A DNA stretch of 64,000 nt from an uncultured Roseicyclus sp. (GCA_947489665.1 CANLEH010000006.1:1-64000); one strand, 5' to 3'. Shown: positions 11,830 through 20,119, counted from the first letter of the stretch. Numbers and translations are program-made. The notes: a model not told the origin generated them from the letters alone.

Positions 11830-11847
11830 ATACGAAGAGCGTCGTAT
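11830..11847. promoter_or_regulatory. Inverted repeat ATACGA-N6-TCGTAT, candidate LysR site
   Basis: Perfect 6-bp arms ATACGA (11830-11835) and TCGTAT (11842-11847) flank a 6-bp spacer. The site lies 18 bp upstream of the aspartate-dehydrogenase-like start codon and 85 bp from the divergent Mo-hydroxylase gene. This is the kind of dyad a LysR or similar regulator binds to control a divergent pair. Confidence 0.5.
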
Positions 11848-11932
11848 CAAATCCCATGGCTATTCACAAAGTGGATAACTGCGTCTGGAACTTCGACTTC
11901 TGTTTGTTAGGGGGCCATGGGAAACAGGTGCG

Positions 11933-14041
11933 ATGTTTGACACCGGCAAAACGCATATAGGCGACAGCCCGATTGACCGGCGCGCCGGGGCGCGGTTGCA
12001 AGGGGCTGGCTGCTTTGTGGCCGATGTTCGCCTGACCGAGCCGTTGCATGTGTCGTTCGTCCGTTCGCATTTGGCGCATGGCCGCATCACGTCGGTAGAG
12101 ACGGAGATCGCCGGGGATGTTGAAGGTGTTTGCGCCGTACATGTTGGCGGGGATGTGGATGTTGCCCGCGCGCTGAGTGTGAACGAAGTGCTGCCGCTGG
12201 CGTGGCGCCCGGATTTTCCCATTCTTGCACAAGATCATGTCGGAGGCCTTGGGCAGCCGATTGCCGCCGTTCTGGCAGAAAGCGCTGCGTCCGCGCTGGA
12301 CGGAGCTGAAGCGGTTGTGGTGGAGTTGGAGGAGATGGCCCCACCCGATCTGCCGCCGGTGGCGCAGAAGCGGTGGCGCACGGGCGATCCAGAGGCGGTC
12401 TTTGAAGAGGCGGCTTTCGTTGTGGAGGCCAAGATCCAGCATCCGCGTCTGTTTCCCGCCGCGATGGAGACGCGCGGCATTGCTGTTGAATGGGCTGCAG
12501 ATGGGCTGACGATCTGGCTTTCGACGCAGACGCCGCACCGGGCGCGCAGCGAATTTGCCAGCATCCTTGGCATCGACCCGGAACGTTTGCATGTGATTGC
12601 GTCGGATGTGGGTGGAGCTTTTGGCATGAAGGGCTCGGTCTACCCCGAAGAGGTCTTCGCGGTCTGGGCGGCGCTTCGGCACGAACGCTCCGTGCGGTGG
12701 ATTGCGACGCGGGGCGAAGACATGCTGTCAGCCACCCAAGGGCGGGGATTGACCAGCCGGGGCCGTCTGGCGGTTGCGTCGGATGGCACATTTCTGGCTC
12801 TCAGCGCGCAGGTTGAGGCGCCTTTGGGGGCATGGCTGCCAAACTCCGGCCTTGTTCCGGCGTGGAACGGCGCCCGTATCTTGCCGGGGCCCTATGCCAT
12901 TGAGACGGTGGATATTGAAACGCGGGCCGTTGTGGATGGCCCCGGACCCATGGGCATCTACCGGGGCGCGGGGCGGCCCGAAGCAGCCTGTCTGATGGAA
13001 CGGTTGGTGGAGCTTGCGGCCGCGCGGTTGGACCGGTGTGCCCTGGATTTGCGGATCCAGAATGCGCACCCCTCCGGTGCGCTGCCGGTGCGTACGCCCA
13101 CGGGCAATGTTCTCGATACCGGCGATTATCCGGCGGCGCTGTATCAGGCGGCGGAGGTCTCGGGCTACGCGAGGCTGTTGCGCGACCGCCGTTTGGCGCG
13201 TGGCGAGGGGCGGCTTTTCGGATTGGGGGCGGCGCTTTATCTGGAGCCCTCCGGCGAGGGTTTTGAAACCGCCCGTGTGACGCTGCAAGGCGATGGCCGC
13301 ATCCTTGTTGCGAGCGGGTCGTCCAGCCAGGGCCATGGGCGCGAGACGGCTTATGCGCAGATCGTGGCGGATGTGTTCGAGGTTGCACCGGATCGGATTA
13401 CCGTTGTTCAGGGGGATACGCGGACCTGCCCGGCGGGCATTGGGGCCGTCGCCTCCCGCGGGACGGCGATTGGCGGTAGCGCCGTGTTTGCGGCGGCCGA
13501 GCGGGTGCGGGCGCGCCAATTGCGCGGCGATGTGGCCCCGATCACGGAAGAGGTGCGCTACGAGAATGAAGGGCAGGCCTGGGGCTATGGTGTCTATGTG
13601 GTTGCCGTCGAAATTGACCGGGAAACCGGGGTGCCGGATGTGCAGCATGTCACGTGCCTTGATGATGCGGGGCGGATCGTGAACCCCGCCTTTGTCGAAG
13701 GCCAAGTGCGCGGCGGCTTTGCCCAAGGGTTGGGCGAGGCCTTGATGGAGCAGGTTGTCTACAGCGATGGCCAGCTGCTGAGCGGATCCCTGATGGATTA
13801 CGCCTTGCCACGCGCCAGCGATATGCCGCCGCTCGGCCTGTGCAAGTCTGAGACGCCCACGGCGCTGAACGCGCTGGGCGCGAAGGGTGTGGGTGAGGCG
13901 GGCACAATCGGAGCGCCTGCTGCGATATTGAACGCGGTGCTCGATGCTTTGGCGCCGCTGGGCGTGGCGCATCTGGATATGCCGCTGACACCCTGCAAGA
14001 TCTGGACGGCGATCCACGCCGCGGAAAGGGAAAATCCATGA
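11933..14041 (+). CDS. Xanthine dehydrogenase/CO dehydrogenase-type Mo-binding large subunit, orphan and shortened
   Basis: 702-residue molybdenum hydroxylase subunit. It starts with the a/b-hammerhead domain (DRRAGARLQGAGCFVADV) and continues with the cofactor-binding domain. Visible motifs are GGAFGMKGS, GIYRGAGRPEAA, GSSSQGHGRETA and, near the C terminus, GVGEAGTIGAP containing the catalytic Glu. Typical members have 750-790 residues. The shortfall appears to sit between GGSAVFAAAERVRARQ and EEVRYENEGQAWGYG, where a helical segment is largely missing. The FAD and [2Fe-2S] subunits that normally flank this gene are absent on both sides. The next gene overlaps by ATGA and is a DapA-family lyase. 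It probably hydroxylates an N-heterocycle or aldehyde, using small subunits encoded elsewhere, or it has changed function. Confidence 0.82.
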   Translation: MFDTGKTHIGDSPIDRRAGARLQGAGCFVADVRLTEPLHVSFVRSHLAHGRITSVETEIAGDVEGVCAVHVGGDVDVARALSVNEVLPLAWRPDFPILAQDHVGGLGQPIAAVLAESAASALDGAEAVVVELEEMAPPDLPPVAQKRWRTGDPEAVFEEAAFVVEAKIQHPRLFPAAMETRGIAVEWAADGLTIWLSTQTPHRARSEFASILGIDPERLHVIASDVGGAFGMKGSVYPEEVFAVWAALRHERSVRWIATRGEDMLSATQGRGLTSRGRLAVASDGTFLALSAQVEAPLGAWLPNSGLVPAWNGARILPGPYAIETVDIETRAVVDGPGPMGIYRGAGRPEAACLMERLVELAAARLDRCALDLRIQNAHPSGALPVRTPTGNVLDTGDYPAALYQAAEVSGYARLLRDRRLARGEGRLFGLGAALYLEPSGEGFETARVTLQGDGRILVASGSSSQGHGRETAYAQIVADVFEVAPDRITVVQGDTRTCPAGIGAVASRGTAIGGSAVFAAAERVRARQLRGDVAPITEEVRYENEGQAWGYGVYVVAVEIDRETGVPDVQHVTCLDDAGRIVNPAFVEGQVRGGFAQGLGEALMEQVVYSDGQLLSGSLMDYALPRASDMPPLGLCKSETPTALNALGAKGVGEAGTIGAPAAILNAVLDALAPLGVAHLDMPLTPCKIWTAIHAAERENP

Positions 14042-14991
14042 AATACAGCCGCTTGGAAGCGAAAGATCATGCGCGCGAGCATATGCGCGGCATCTGGGCC
14101 GCGTGCCTGAACCCGTGGCGCACGGATGGTTCCTTCAACGAAGAAGGGTTCCGGGCGAACATCCGCCATTGGGTTGATGACCTTGGCATTGCGGGTCTGT
14201 TCATTGCGGGCAAGCAGGGCGAATTTTTTGCCATGTCGCTGGAGGAGCGGAAGCGGAATATCGAGATCGCAGTCGAGGAATGTGATGGGGCGGCCGGCAC
14301 GATCTTCTCGGCCAGTGACCAGAATTTCGAGACGGTGATCGCCCTTGCACAGCACGCGCAGGATTGCGGTGCGGATTACGTGGTGGTGCACGCGCCGGTG
14401 CTGCATTTCGTGAGCCACCCCGATGAGGTCCTGTACCAATACTACAAGGCGATTTGCGAGCGTGTGGACATCGGCATCGCAATGTGGAGCCATCCCGACA
14501 GCGGCTACATGATGAGCCCCGAACTGTGTGCGCGGATCGCCGAATTGCCCAATATCGTGGCGATCAAATACTCAGTCCCGCGGCCCATGTATGTGGAGCT
14601 GACCCGGTTGGCGGGGGACAAGATTCATGTCTCCACCGCCGATGAGGGCGCGTGGCTCGATAATATCGAGGAGTTGGGATGGAAGTTGTATCTGTGTTCC
14701 TCGCCGCCGTACCAGCTTCAGTCGAAGGTCGATCAACGGATGAACGACTATACGCGGCTGGCGTTTGAGGGGCGGTTTGCAGAGGCCCGCGCGGTGCGCG
14801 ACAGCCTTGATCCGGTGCGTGATGCCTTCAAGCGCACGAAACCGGCGGACAAGCCGCAGGCCCATGGCAAATATTGGCAAGACCTGCTGGGGCAGGTCGG
14901 TGGCCCCGTGCGCGCGCCGATGCTGAACCTGACGGACGCCGAGAAAGCGGCCACGCGCGCGGCATTTGAGGCGTGCGGGCTGCGCGTGTGA
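14038..14991 (+). CDS. Dihydrodipicolinate synthase family lyase/aldolase
   Basis: 317-residue TIM-barrel protein of the DapA/NanA superfamily. The Schiff-base lysine lies in NIVAIKYS, and FIAGKQGEFFAMSLEER corresponds to the GTTGE substrate loop, here altered to GKQGE. That alteration argues against true lysine-biosynthetic DapA. Family members in catabolic clusters act as aldolases, hydratase-aldolases or dehydratases on 2-keto acids. The start overlaps the stop of the Mo-hydroxylase gene (ATGA), so the two products should serve one pathway. The C terminus carries an extension of about 20 residues. Substrate not deducible. Confidence 0.82.
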   Translation: MKYSRLEAKDHAREHMRGIWAACLNPWRTDGSFNEEGFRANIRHWVDDLGIAGLFIAGKQGEFFAMSLEERKRNIEIAVEECDGAAGTIFSASDQNFETVIALAQHAQDCGADYVVVHAPVLHFVSHPDEVLYQYYKAICERVDIGIAMWSHPDSGYMMSPELCARIAELPNIVAIKYSVPRPMYVELTRLAGDKIHVSTADEGAWLDNIEELGWKLYLCSSPPYQLQSKVDQRMNDYTRLAFEGRFAEARAVRDSLDPVRDAFKRTKPADKPQAHGKYWQDLLGQVGGPVRAPMLNLTDAEKAATRAAFEACGLRV

Positions 14992-14998
14992 TCCGGGC

Positions 14999-15223
14999 CT
15001 AGCTGTTGAAGCGGGCGGCGTTGCGGCAATAGGCCGGGGCGGCGTCGAGTGTGTCGGTTTCCGCTTGCAGGCGCGTGCACGCGGCCTGATCGGAACAGGC
15101 GGCGCAGGCCATCACCATTTGCTTGAATTGAGAGGCTTCTTTCGGATCAGTCAGATCGTGGCCGGTGCGTTGGGCCATGCCTTTGACCAGATCCGCGCTG
15201 CGATTGAATTTCTCGAAGAACAT
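14999..15223 (-). CDS. Small Cys-containing protein, DUF6455-like
   Basis: 74-residue soluble protein beginning MFFEKFNRSADLVKGMAQ. It has cysteines in MACAACSDQAACTRL and a final AAPAYCRNA. The pattern matches small proteins common in Rhodobacterales annotated as DUF6455, whose function is unknown. The Cys spacing could bind a metal or cluster, which is a guess. Start at 15223 is supported by GAGGGAA 7 bases upstream. It converges tail to tail with the DapA-family gene. Confidence 0.7.
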   Translation of the reverse strand: MFFEKFNRSADLVKGMAQRTGHDLTDPKEASQFKQMVMACAACSDQAACTRLQAETDTLDAAPAYCRNAARFNS

Positions 15224-15301
15224 GTGCGTTCCCTCGCCTGATTGCATGCAGGTTTAGAATAGGGGGTGCGGGGGGCGGTGCTTTGATCTGGGTCAAACGG
15301 C

Positions 15302-16303
15302 TCAGATCGGCAGGTTTTCCCGCAGGATCAGCTGGGGTTGGGGTGCCGTGAATTGATGGTCCTGGCCGCGGATGGCCGCAGTGAGAGTGGCCAGGACTTC
15401 AGCCGCTTCCGTGCGTGCGGATTGGTCGATCACGGCGTCCAGGGTGCCTTCCAGCAGCAGGGCCTTGTTGGGGTCGGTCAGATCATGGGCCACGAAGACG
15501 GTGTCGCGCCATCGGTCTGCCGATTTGAGGGCGCGGGCAATTCCCTGGGTGCCGCCGCCGGCGTTGTAGACAGCGACAAGATCAGGGTGATCTGACAGAA
15601 GCTCCGCCATCTGGGCCTGGGCTTGATTGCGGTTTTCGCCGCTTTCGCGCACAGCGAGCAGGTTCAAGGCGGGGGCTTCTTCCGCAAGGTATTGGCGCAA
15701 TCCCATCTCACGCTCCTGATGGCCGCGATAGCTCAGCGAACCTGCGAAAAGGGCGATTTTGCCCTTGGGGCGGGGCCCGAGGAACCGGGTGATGATTTGC
15801 CCCGCAAGTCGCCCGGCGCGGGTGTCGTCGATGCCGATATAGGCCAGCCTGCCACTGCCGGGCACGTCGGAGGCGAGGGTGACGAAAGGCTTGCCGCCAT
15901 GGCCCATCCGGCGAAGCGCGTCCAGCACCAAGGGGTGATCGCGGGCGAGAACGGCAAGCCCATCGGTATGGGTGGCGGCATTTAGTGCGGCCACCATCGC
16001 CTCGGGCGAGGAATCTGGGATCTCAGGGAATTCAAGGGTCAGGGCGGGATCGGATTTCGCAAACCGATCCAGGTGATGCCGTAGGTCGTTGACGAAGGCA
16101 TTGGTGCCCCGTGGCAAAAGAACGGCGAGGTGAACCGGGCGCGGCGCGGTCGGTGTTTCGGCCAGGTAGCCGATCGCATGGGCCGTTTGCAGAACCAGGG
16201 CGCGGGTGCGCGGCGAAACGCCCTTGCGGTTGTTCAGGGCGCGGTCCGCCGTGGCGGTTGAGACGTTGGCCGCTTTGGCAAGGTCGTGCAGGGTCGGGCG
16301 CAT
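15302..16303 (-). CDS. LacI-family transcriptional regulator
   Basis: 333 residues: N-terminal LacI helix-turn-helix with hinge (TLHDLAKAANVSTATADRAL, residues 4-23) and a type-1 periplasmic-binding-like sugar domain from residue 60. The start at 16303 puts the recognition helix at the usual place, although no strong ribosome site precedes it; an ATG at 16351 is possible. It is divergent from the desaturase/dehydrogenase operon and presumably controls it. A LacI regulator beside a membrane desaturase is unusual and suggests the desaturase operon answers to a sugar- or polyol-like effector. Confidence 0.87.
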   Translation of the reverse strand: MRPTLHDLAKAANVSTATADRALNNRKGVSPRTRALVLQTAHAIGYLAETPTAPRPVHLAVLLPRGTNAFVNDLRHHLDRFAKSDPALTLEFPEIPDSSPEAMVAALNAATHTDGLAVLARDHPLVLDALRRMGHGGKPFVTLASDVPGSGRLAYIGIDDTRAGRLAGQIITRFLGPRPKGKIALFAGSLSYRGHQEREMGLRQYLAEEAPALNLLAVRESGENRNQAQAQMAELLSDHPDLVAVYNAGGGTQGIARALKSADRWRDTVFVAHDLTDPNKALLLEGTLDAVIDQSARTEAAEVLATLTAAIRGQDHQFTAPQPQLILRENLPI

Positions 16304-16373
16304 GGGATGATGTAAAATGATGTGATTTCGGCGCGCAAGCGCGGATTTCATCACGTGCAATCGCCGATTTGTT

Positions 16374-16390
16374 GACGGGTGCATGCCGTC
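16374..16390. promoter_or_regulatory. Inverted repeat GACGG-N7-CCGTC in the LacI/desaturase intergenic region
   Basis: GACGG (16374-16378) and CCGTC (16386-16390) flank GTGCATG, about 30 bp before the desaturase start and 70 bp before the LacI start. Short palindromes with a CG-rich core are typical LacI-family operators, but the arms are only 5 bp, so this is tentative. Confidence 0.35.
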
Positions 16391-16422
16391 CCTCCCACAT
16401 TTGACGGAAGGGAGGCAGGGCA

Positions 16423-17517
16423 ATGCCGAAGGATAGCTACGAGACGCGCGATTATTCCCTGACCGGGCCGGAGGCTGCGCGGGCGGAGGCTTTGGGCCTT
16501 GTCTCAGCCGGTTGGTATCACTCCGACGTGCCGCGCAAAGTGATGAAAGAGCTGATGCAGCGCAAAGATGGGCCCGCGACGCGGGATACGATCCTGTGGA
16601 TCGGGTTGCTGCTGGTCTCGGGCGCGGGCGGTGTGCTGACCTGGGGGACATGGTGGTGCGTGCCGTTTTTTGTCGTCTACGGCGTTCTCTACGGGTCGGC
16701 CTGCGACTCACGCTGGCATGAGTGCGGGCATGGGACGGCGTTCAAGACCCAGTGGAAGAACCGCTGGGTCTATAATCTGGCCAGCTTCATGGTGATGCGG
16801 AACCCGGTGGCCTGGCGGTGGAGCCATATGCGCCACCACACCGATACCATCATCGTGGGCCGCGACCCCGAGATTGCGATCATGCGCCCGCCCGATATCG
16901 CGCGTAAGGCGCTGCATTTCATCGGCATTCCGGACGTATTCCAGCATTTCGCGATCCTCATGCGGCAGGCTTTGTCCGGCCCCGATGAAGCTGAGCGAGG
17001 CTATATCCCCGAGAGCCAGATCCCCAAGGCGATCTTCTGGGCGCGGCTGTTCGTGGCGATCCATCTGGCGGCAGCGCTGCTGGCGCTGATCACTTGGTCG
17101 CTGCTGCCACTGATGCTGGTTGGCGGGCCGCGCATTTATGGGACATGGCACATGGTGCTGACGGGGCTTTTGCAGCATGGCGGGCTGGCGGAGGATGTTT
17201 TGGATCACCGCCTGAATTCGCGCACGGTGTTGATGAATCCAGTCAGCCGCTGGATTTACTGGAACATGAATTACCATGTGGAGCATCACATGTATCCGGT
17301 CGTGCCGTATCATGCCCTGCCGCGGCTGCATGAGGCGATCAAGCATGACCTGCCTGCGCCCGATCCGTCGATGTTTCATGCCTACCGCGAGATGTTGGGG
17401 GCGCTCCGGCGGATGCGACGGGAGCCGGGCTATTATTTGCGGCGGGAGCTTCCACCGACGGCCAAGCCTTATCGGGAGGAGTTTCATGGGGCCGATGCGG
17501 TGCCGGCGGCGGAATGA
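16423..17517 (+). CDS. Fatty acid desaturase-family membrane di-iron oxygenase
   Basis: 364 residues with the three histidine boxes of membrane di-iron desaturases/hydroxylases: HECGH (about residue 105), HMRHH (about 130) and HVEHH (about 286, in YHVEHHMYP). Hydrophobic helices lie near residues 55-90 and 205-240. These enzymes use oxygen and a reductant to desaturate or hydroxylate an acyl chain, but family members also act on non-lipid substrates. The ribosome site GGAAGGGAGG precedes the ATG. It is followed, overlapping by ATGA, by a short-chain dehydrogenase, with a LacI regulator divergent. That context looks catabolic: hydroxylation, then oxidation of the alcohol. A purely lipid role is therefore doubtful. 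Confidence 0.85.
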   Translation: MPKDSYETRDYSLTGPEAARAEALGLVSAGWYHSDVPRKVMKELMQRKDGPATRDTILWIGLLLVSGAGGVLTWGTWWCVPFFVVYGVLYGSACDSRWHECGHGTAFKTQWKNRWVYNLASFMVMRNPVAWRWSHMRHHTDTIIVGRDPEIAIMRPPDIARKALHFIGIPDVFQHFAILMRQALSGPDEAERGYIPESQIPKAIFWARLFVAIHLAAALLALITWSLLPLMLVGGPRIYGTWHMVLTGLLQHGGLAEDVLDHRLNSRTVLMNPVSRWIYWNMNYHVEHHMYPVVPYHALPRLHEAIKHDLPAPDPSMFHAYREMLGALRRMRREPGYYLRRELPPTAKPYREEFHGADAVPAAE

Positions 17518-18239
17518 GTGATCTGTCCGGGAAAGTCGTGCTTGTAACCGGCGCTGCACGCGGGATCGGCGCGGCGATTGTGGCGGCTTGCGAACGGGCG
17601 GGGGCCGGAGTGATCGGCGTGGATCGCGACCCGTGCAGTGGGATCGAGGCCGATTTGGCGGAGCCGGACGCGCCGGAGCGCGTGATGGCCGAGGCCATTG
17701 CGCAGGCGGGCCGGGTCGACGGGCTGGTGAATGCAGCCGGGATTACAACGCGCGCCTCGTTCGAGGATGCCGATGTGGCGCGGTTCGATGCCTTGGTGGC
17801 TGTGAACTTTCGCGCTCCGTTTTTCCTGATGGCGGGGTTGATCCGACACCTAAAGGGACGGGGCGCGCCGGGGGCGATCGTGAATATCCAGTCGATGAAT
17901 GCCCATTGCGGGGTGCCTGACCTGGCGATTTATGCGGGCACCAAGGGGGGCTTGCAGACGCTGACGAAGAATGCCGCGCAGCACCATATGGCGGACCGTA
18001 TCCGGGTGAACGGGATCAATCTGGGCTGGGTCGCGACGGAGACGGAGGCCGCGCTTCATGCCGCCGAGAAAGGGCCGGAATGGCTGGCCGCGCAGGGCGA
18101 AGCGCAGCCGCTGGGACGGTTCGTCACGGCTGAGGAATGTGCCGCGCAAGCCGTCTGGTTGCTGTCCGATGCCTCCGCCCCGATGACAGGGGTTTGCGTG
18201 GATCTGGAGCAATGGGTCGCGGGCGCCCCGCCATGTTAG
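17514..18239 (+). CDS. Short-chain dehydrogenase/reductase (SDR)
   Basis: 241-residue classical SDR: cofactor motif TGAARGIG (residues 12-19), NAAG, catalytic Ser in NIQSMNA and the YxxxK pair in YAGTKGG. The Asp in GVDRD after strand 2 suggests NAD(H) preference. It is translationally coupled to the desaturase-like gene by ATGA and probably oxidises the hydroxylated product. The last four bases overlap the end of the convergent LacI gene. Substrate unknown. Confidence 0.87.
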   Translation: MSDLSGKVVLVTGAARGIGAAIVAACERAGAGVIGVDRDPCSGIEADLAEPDAPERVMAEAIAQAGRVDGLVNAAGITTRASFEDADVARFDALVAVNFRAPFFLMAGLIRHLKGRGAPGAIVNIQSMNAHCGVPDLAIYAGTKGGLQTLTKNAAQHHMADRIRVNGINLGWVATETEAALHAAEKGPEWLAAQGEAQPLGRFVTAEECAAQAVWLLSDASAPMTGVCVDLEQWVAGAPPC

Positions 18240-19258
18240 GCGGGGGGTGCGGTGGATCCGCGGACGACCAGTTCGACGGGCACAATCTCATCAATGCGGG
18301 ATCTGCCGTGCGGGACCCTCATTTGCTCCAACAGGCGCTCCGCCGCCGTGCGGCCCAACCGTTCACGATCCTGTCGGATGGTCGTCAGGGCGGGCACGTA
18401 ACTGCCTGCCATATCGATATCGTCGAAGCCGATGACCGAGATATCTTCGGGCACGCGCAAGCCACCGGCCACGAGCCCGGCGATCAGCCCGAACGCGACC
18501 ATGTCGGCGGCACAGAAGACGGCGGTGGGGCGATCTTCCATGGCGAGAATGCACTCGGCGGCCATATGACCGGAGCCCAACGAAAAGTCGCCCCGGATGA
18601 TCCATTCATCGCGGGCGGGCAGGGCAAGGCGCGCGCGTTCCTCAATCATGCCCTTGCGCCGCTCAGCGGTCAGCACGTTCCCGGCAGGCCCGGTGACATG
18701 CGCAATCTTGCGATGCCCAAGCTCCGCAAGGTGCCGGATCGCCAGCCGGGAGCCTTCGGCATTGTCGCACATAATGATCGGAAATTCGGCGCCGTTGACC
18801 CATTCGCACAAAAAGACGATCCGGTCCGCAACGCCCTGGTGGTGGCATTGGTCCAGCGTTTGTGGGGCAAGGCTGCCGTCCAGCGAAATGACGCCATCGA
18901 CCCGGCCTTGGGTGAAATTGCCGACCAGCTCTCCTTCGGCCAGGGGCGTGTTTTCAGTGTCGGTGATCAGCACCGCGTAATCGGTTCCGGCAAACCCCTG
19001 GCTGATCCCACGCAGGATCGCGGAATAAAAGGGCTTGCCGAGGTTCGGCACCAGCACCAGCACCGCGCCTGCGCGCTGCATCCGCAGGTTTCGCGCCGCG
19101 TGGTTCACGCGGTAGCCTGTGGTCTTGATCGCCTCCATCACCTGTTTGCGCGTCCGCTCGGACAGCAGGCCGGGGTTCGACAGCGCACGGCTGACCGTCG
19201 CGGTCGAAACCTTCGCCGCCTGGGCCACATCCTGAATGGTCGCGCTTTTGGGGGCCAT
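18236..19258 (-). CDS. LacI-family regulator of the sugar/polyol cluster
   Basis: 340 residues: LacI helix-turn-helix TIQDVAQAAKVSTATVSRAL near the N terminus, hinge helix, and sugar-binding core with VIGFDDIDMA near residue 285. Start at 19258 is preferred because AAGGG sits 6 bases upstream; the ATG at 19264 would abut it directly. It is divergent from the 10-gene sugar cluster. The intergenic region carries two identical 14-bp palindrome-like operators in opposite orientation, which strongly suggests it represses that cluster and itself. The effector is probably the imported sugar or an early intermediate. Confidence 0.9.
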   Translation of the reverse strand: MAPKSATIQDVAQAAKVSTATVSRALSNPGLLSERTRKQVMEAIKTTGYRVNHAARNLRMQRAGAVLVLVPNLGKPFYSAILRGISQGFAGTDYAVLITDTENTPLAEGELVGNFTQGRVDGVISLDGSLAPQTLDQCHHQGVADRIVFLCEWVNGAEFPIIMCDNAEGSRLAIRHLAELGHRKIAHVTGPAGNVLTAERRKGMIEERARLALPARDEWIIRGDFSLGSGHMAAECILAMEDRPTAVFCAADMVAFGLIAGLVAGGLRVPEDISVIGFDDIDMAGSYVPALTTIRQDRERLGRTAAERLLEQMRVPHGRSRIDEIVPVELVVRGSTAPPA

Positions 19259-19315
19259 TTTCATCCCTTGATGCCGAAAACGCCGCTTGACACGAATCTG
19301 TTTCCGCTTCGAGTA

Positions 19316-19329
19316 TGTAATCGATTTCA
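19316..19329 (+). promoter_or_regulatory. LacI operator 1
   Basis: TGTAATCGATTTCA, a near-perfect palindrome centred on CG in the style of LacI-family operators (TGWAATCGATTWCA). TTGACA at 19287-19292 upstream could be the -35 element of the rightward promoter, which would place this operator over the -10 region. A second copy lies 43 bp downstream. Confidence 0.75.
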
Positions 19330-19358
19330 TATTTCGCAAAGCCTTTATCGCAAGCATC

Positions 19359-19372
19359 TGAAATCGATTACA
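19359..19372 (-). promoter_or_regulatory. LacI operator 2
   Basis: TGAAATCGATTACA is the exact reverse complement of operator 1. The two centres are 43 bp apart, close to four helical turns, so a LacI tetramer or two dimers could sit on the same face and hold the promoter. It ends two bases before the ribosome site of the first structural gene. Confidence 0.75.
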
Positions 19373-19384
19373 CGGGAGGGCAGG

Positions 19385-20110
19385 CTGATCACGGCAGCCG
19401 CGACATATCAGGGGGATTTCTCTGGGGCAGAGGTTCTGGTCGTAGGTGCGAGCCGCGGCGGGATCGGGACAGCGATTGCAGGTGCGTTCCGCGATGCCGG
19501 TGCGCAGGTGCGGATCACTGGCGTGGAGGCCGCGCCGGACCCGGATGAGGGCTTCGAATACACACAACTGGACGTGACCGACACCGACGCTGTGCGCGCC
19601 TTCGCGGCTGGGATCACGCGGCTGGACGTGCTGGTGAATTGCGCAGCCATCACCCGGCGCGGAGAAGAGATGGACCCGGAGTTCTTCGCTCACGTTCTGA
19701 ACGTGAATCTCGTAGGCTCCCTTCGGTGTGCAGAGGCGTTGCAAGGTGCGCTGAAAGGCGGCGCGGTGATCAATATCGCGTCGATGTATGCGCGCTTTGG
19801 CTCACCCCGGAACCCGGCCTATGGCGCGTCCAAGGCGGGGGTGGAGCAGATGACGAAATCGCTCGCCATCGCATGGGCCGCGGACGGCATCCGCGTCAAC
19901 GCCATCGCGCCCGGGTTCATCGTGACGGAGCAATCTGCCCGCGCCCGGCAGGATGAGGCGTTCACCAAGGGCGTCGAGGCCCGCACGCCCATGGGTCGCT
20001 GGGGGCAGCCCGGCGATATTGCCGGTGCTGCGATGTTTTTGGCCAGCGATGCGGCGGGGTTTATCACTGGGGTCACTTTGCCGGTCGATGGGGGATATTC
20101 TGTTGTTTGA
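19385..20110 (+). CDS. Short-chain dehydrogenase/reductase, first gene of the sugar cluster, likely CTG start
   Basis: 241-residue SDR: GASRGGIG cofactor motif (residues 17-24), catalytic Ser in NIASMYA, YxxxK in YGASKAG, and the C-terminal GVTLPVDGGY typical of sugar/polyol dehydrogenases. No ATG, GTG or TTG is available between the operators and the Rossmann motif. The best start is CTG at 19385, five bases after GGAGG, which gives a normal length. The frame remains open further upstream into the LacI gene, but that region is the regulator's promoter. It probably oxidises a hydroxyl of the sugar imported by this cluster. Confidence 0.82.
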   Translation: MITAAATYQGDFSGAEVLVVGASRGGIGTAIAGAFRDAGAQVRITGVEAAPDPDEGFEYTQLDVTDTDAVRAFAAGITRLDVLVNCAAITRRGEEMDPEFFAHVLNVNLVGSLRCAEALQGALKGGAVINIASMYARFGSPRNPAYGASKAGVEQMTKSLAIAWAADGIRVNAIAPGFIVTEQSARARQDEAFTKGVEARTPMGRWGQPGDIAGAAMFLASDAAGFITGVTLPVDGGYSVV

Positions 20111-20119
20111 GAGGGGCTT

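Noticed and set aside
18137-19384. Long upstream extension of the first sugar-cluster SDR
   Set aside because: It runs antisense through the LacI gene and through both operators; the conserved SDR domain starts only after 19385.
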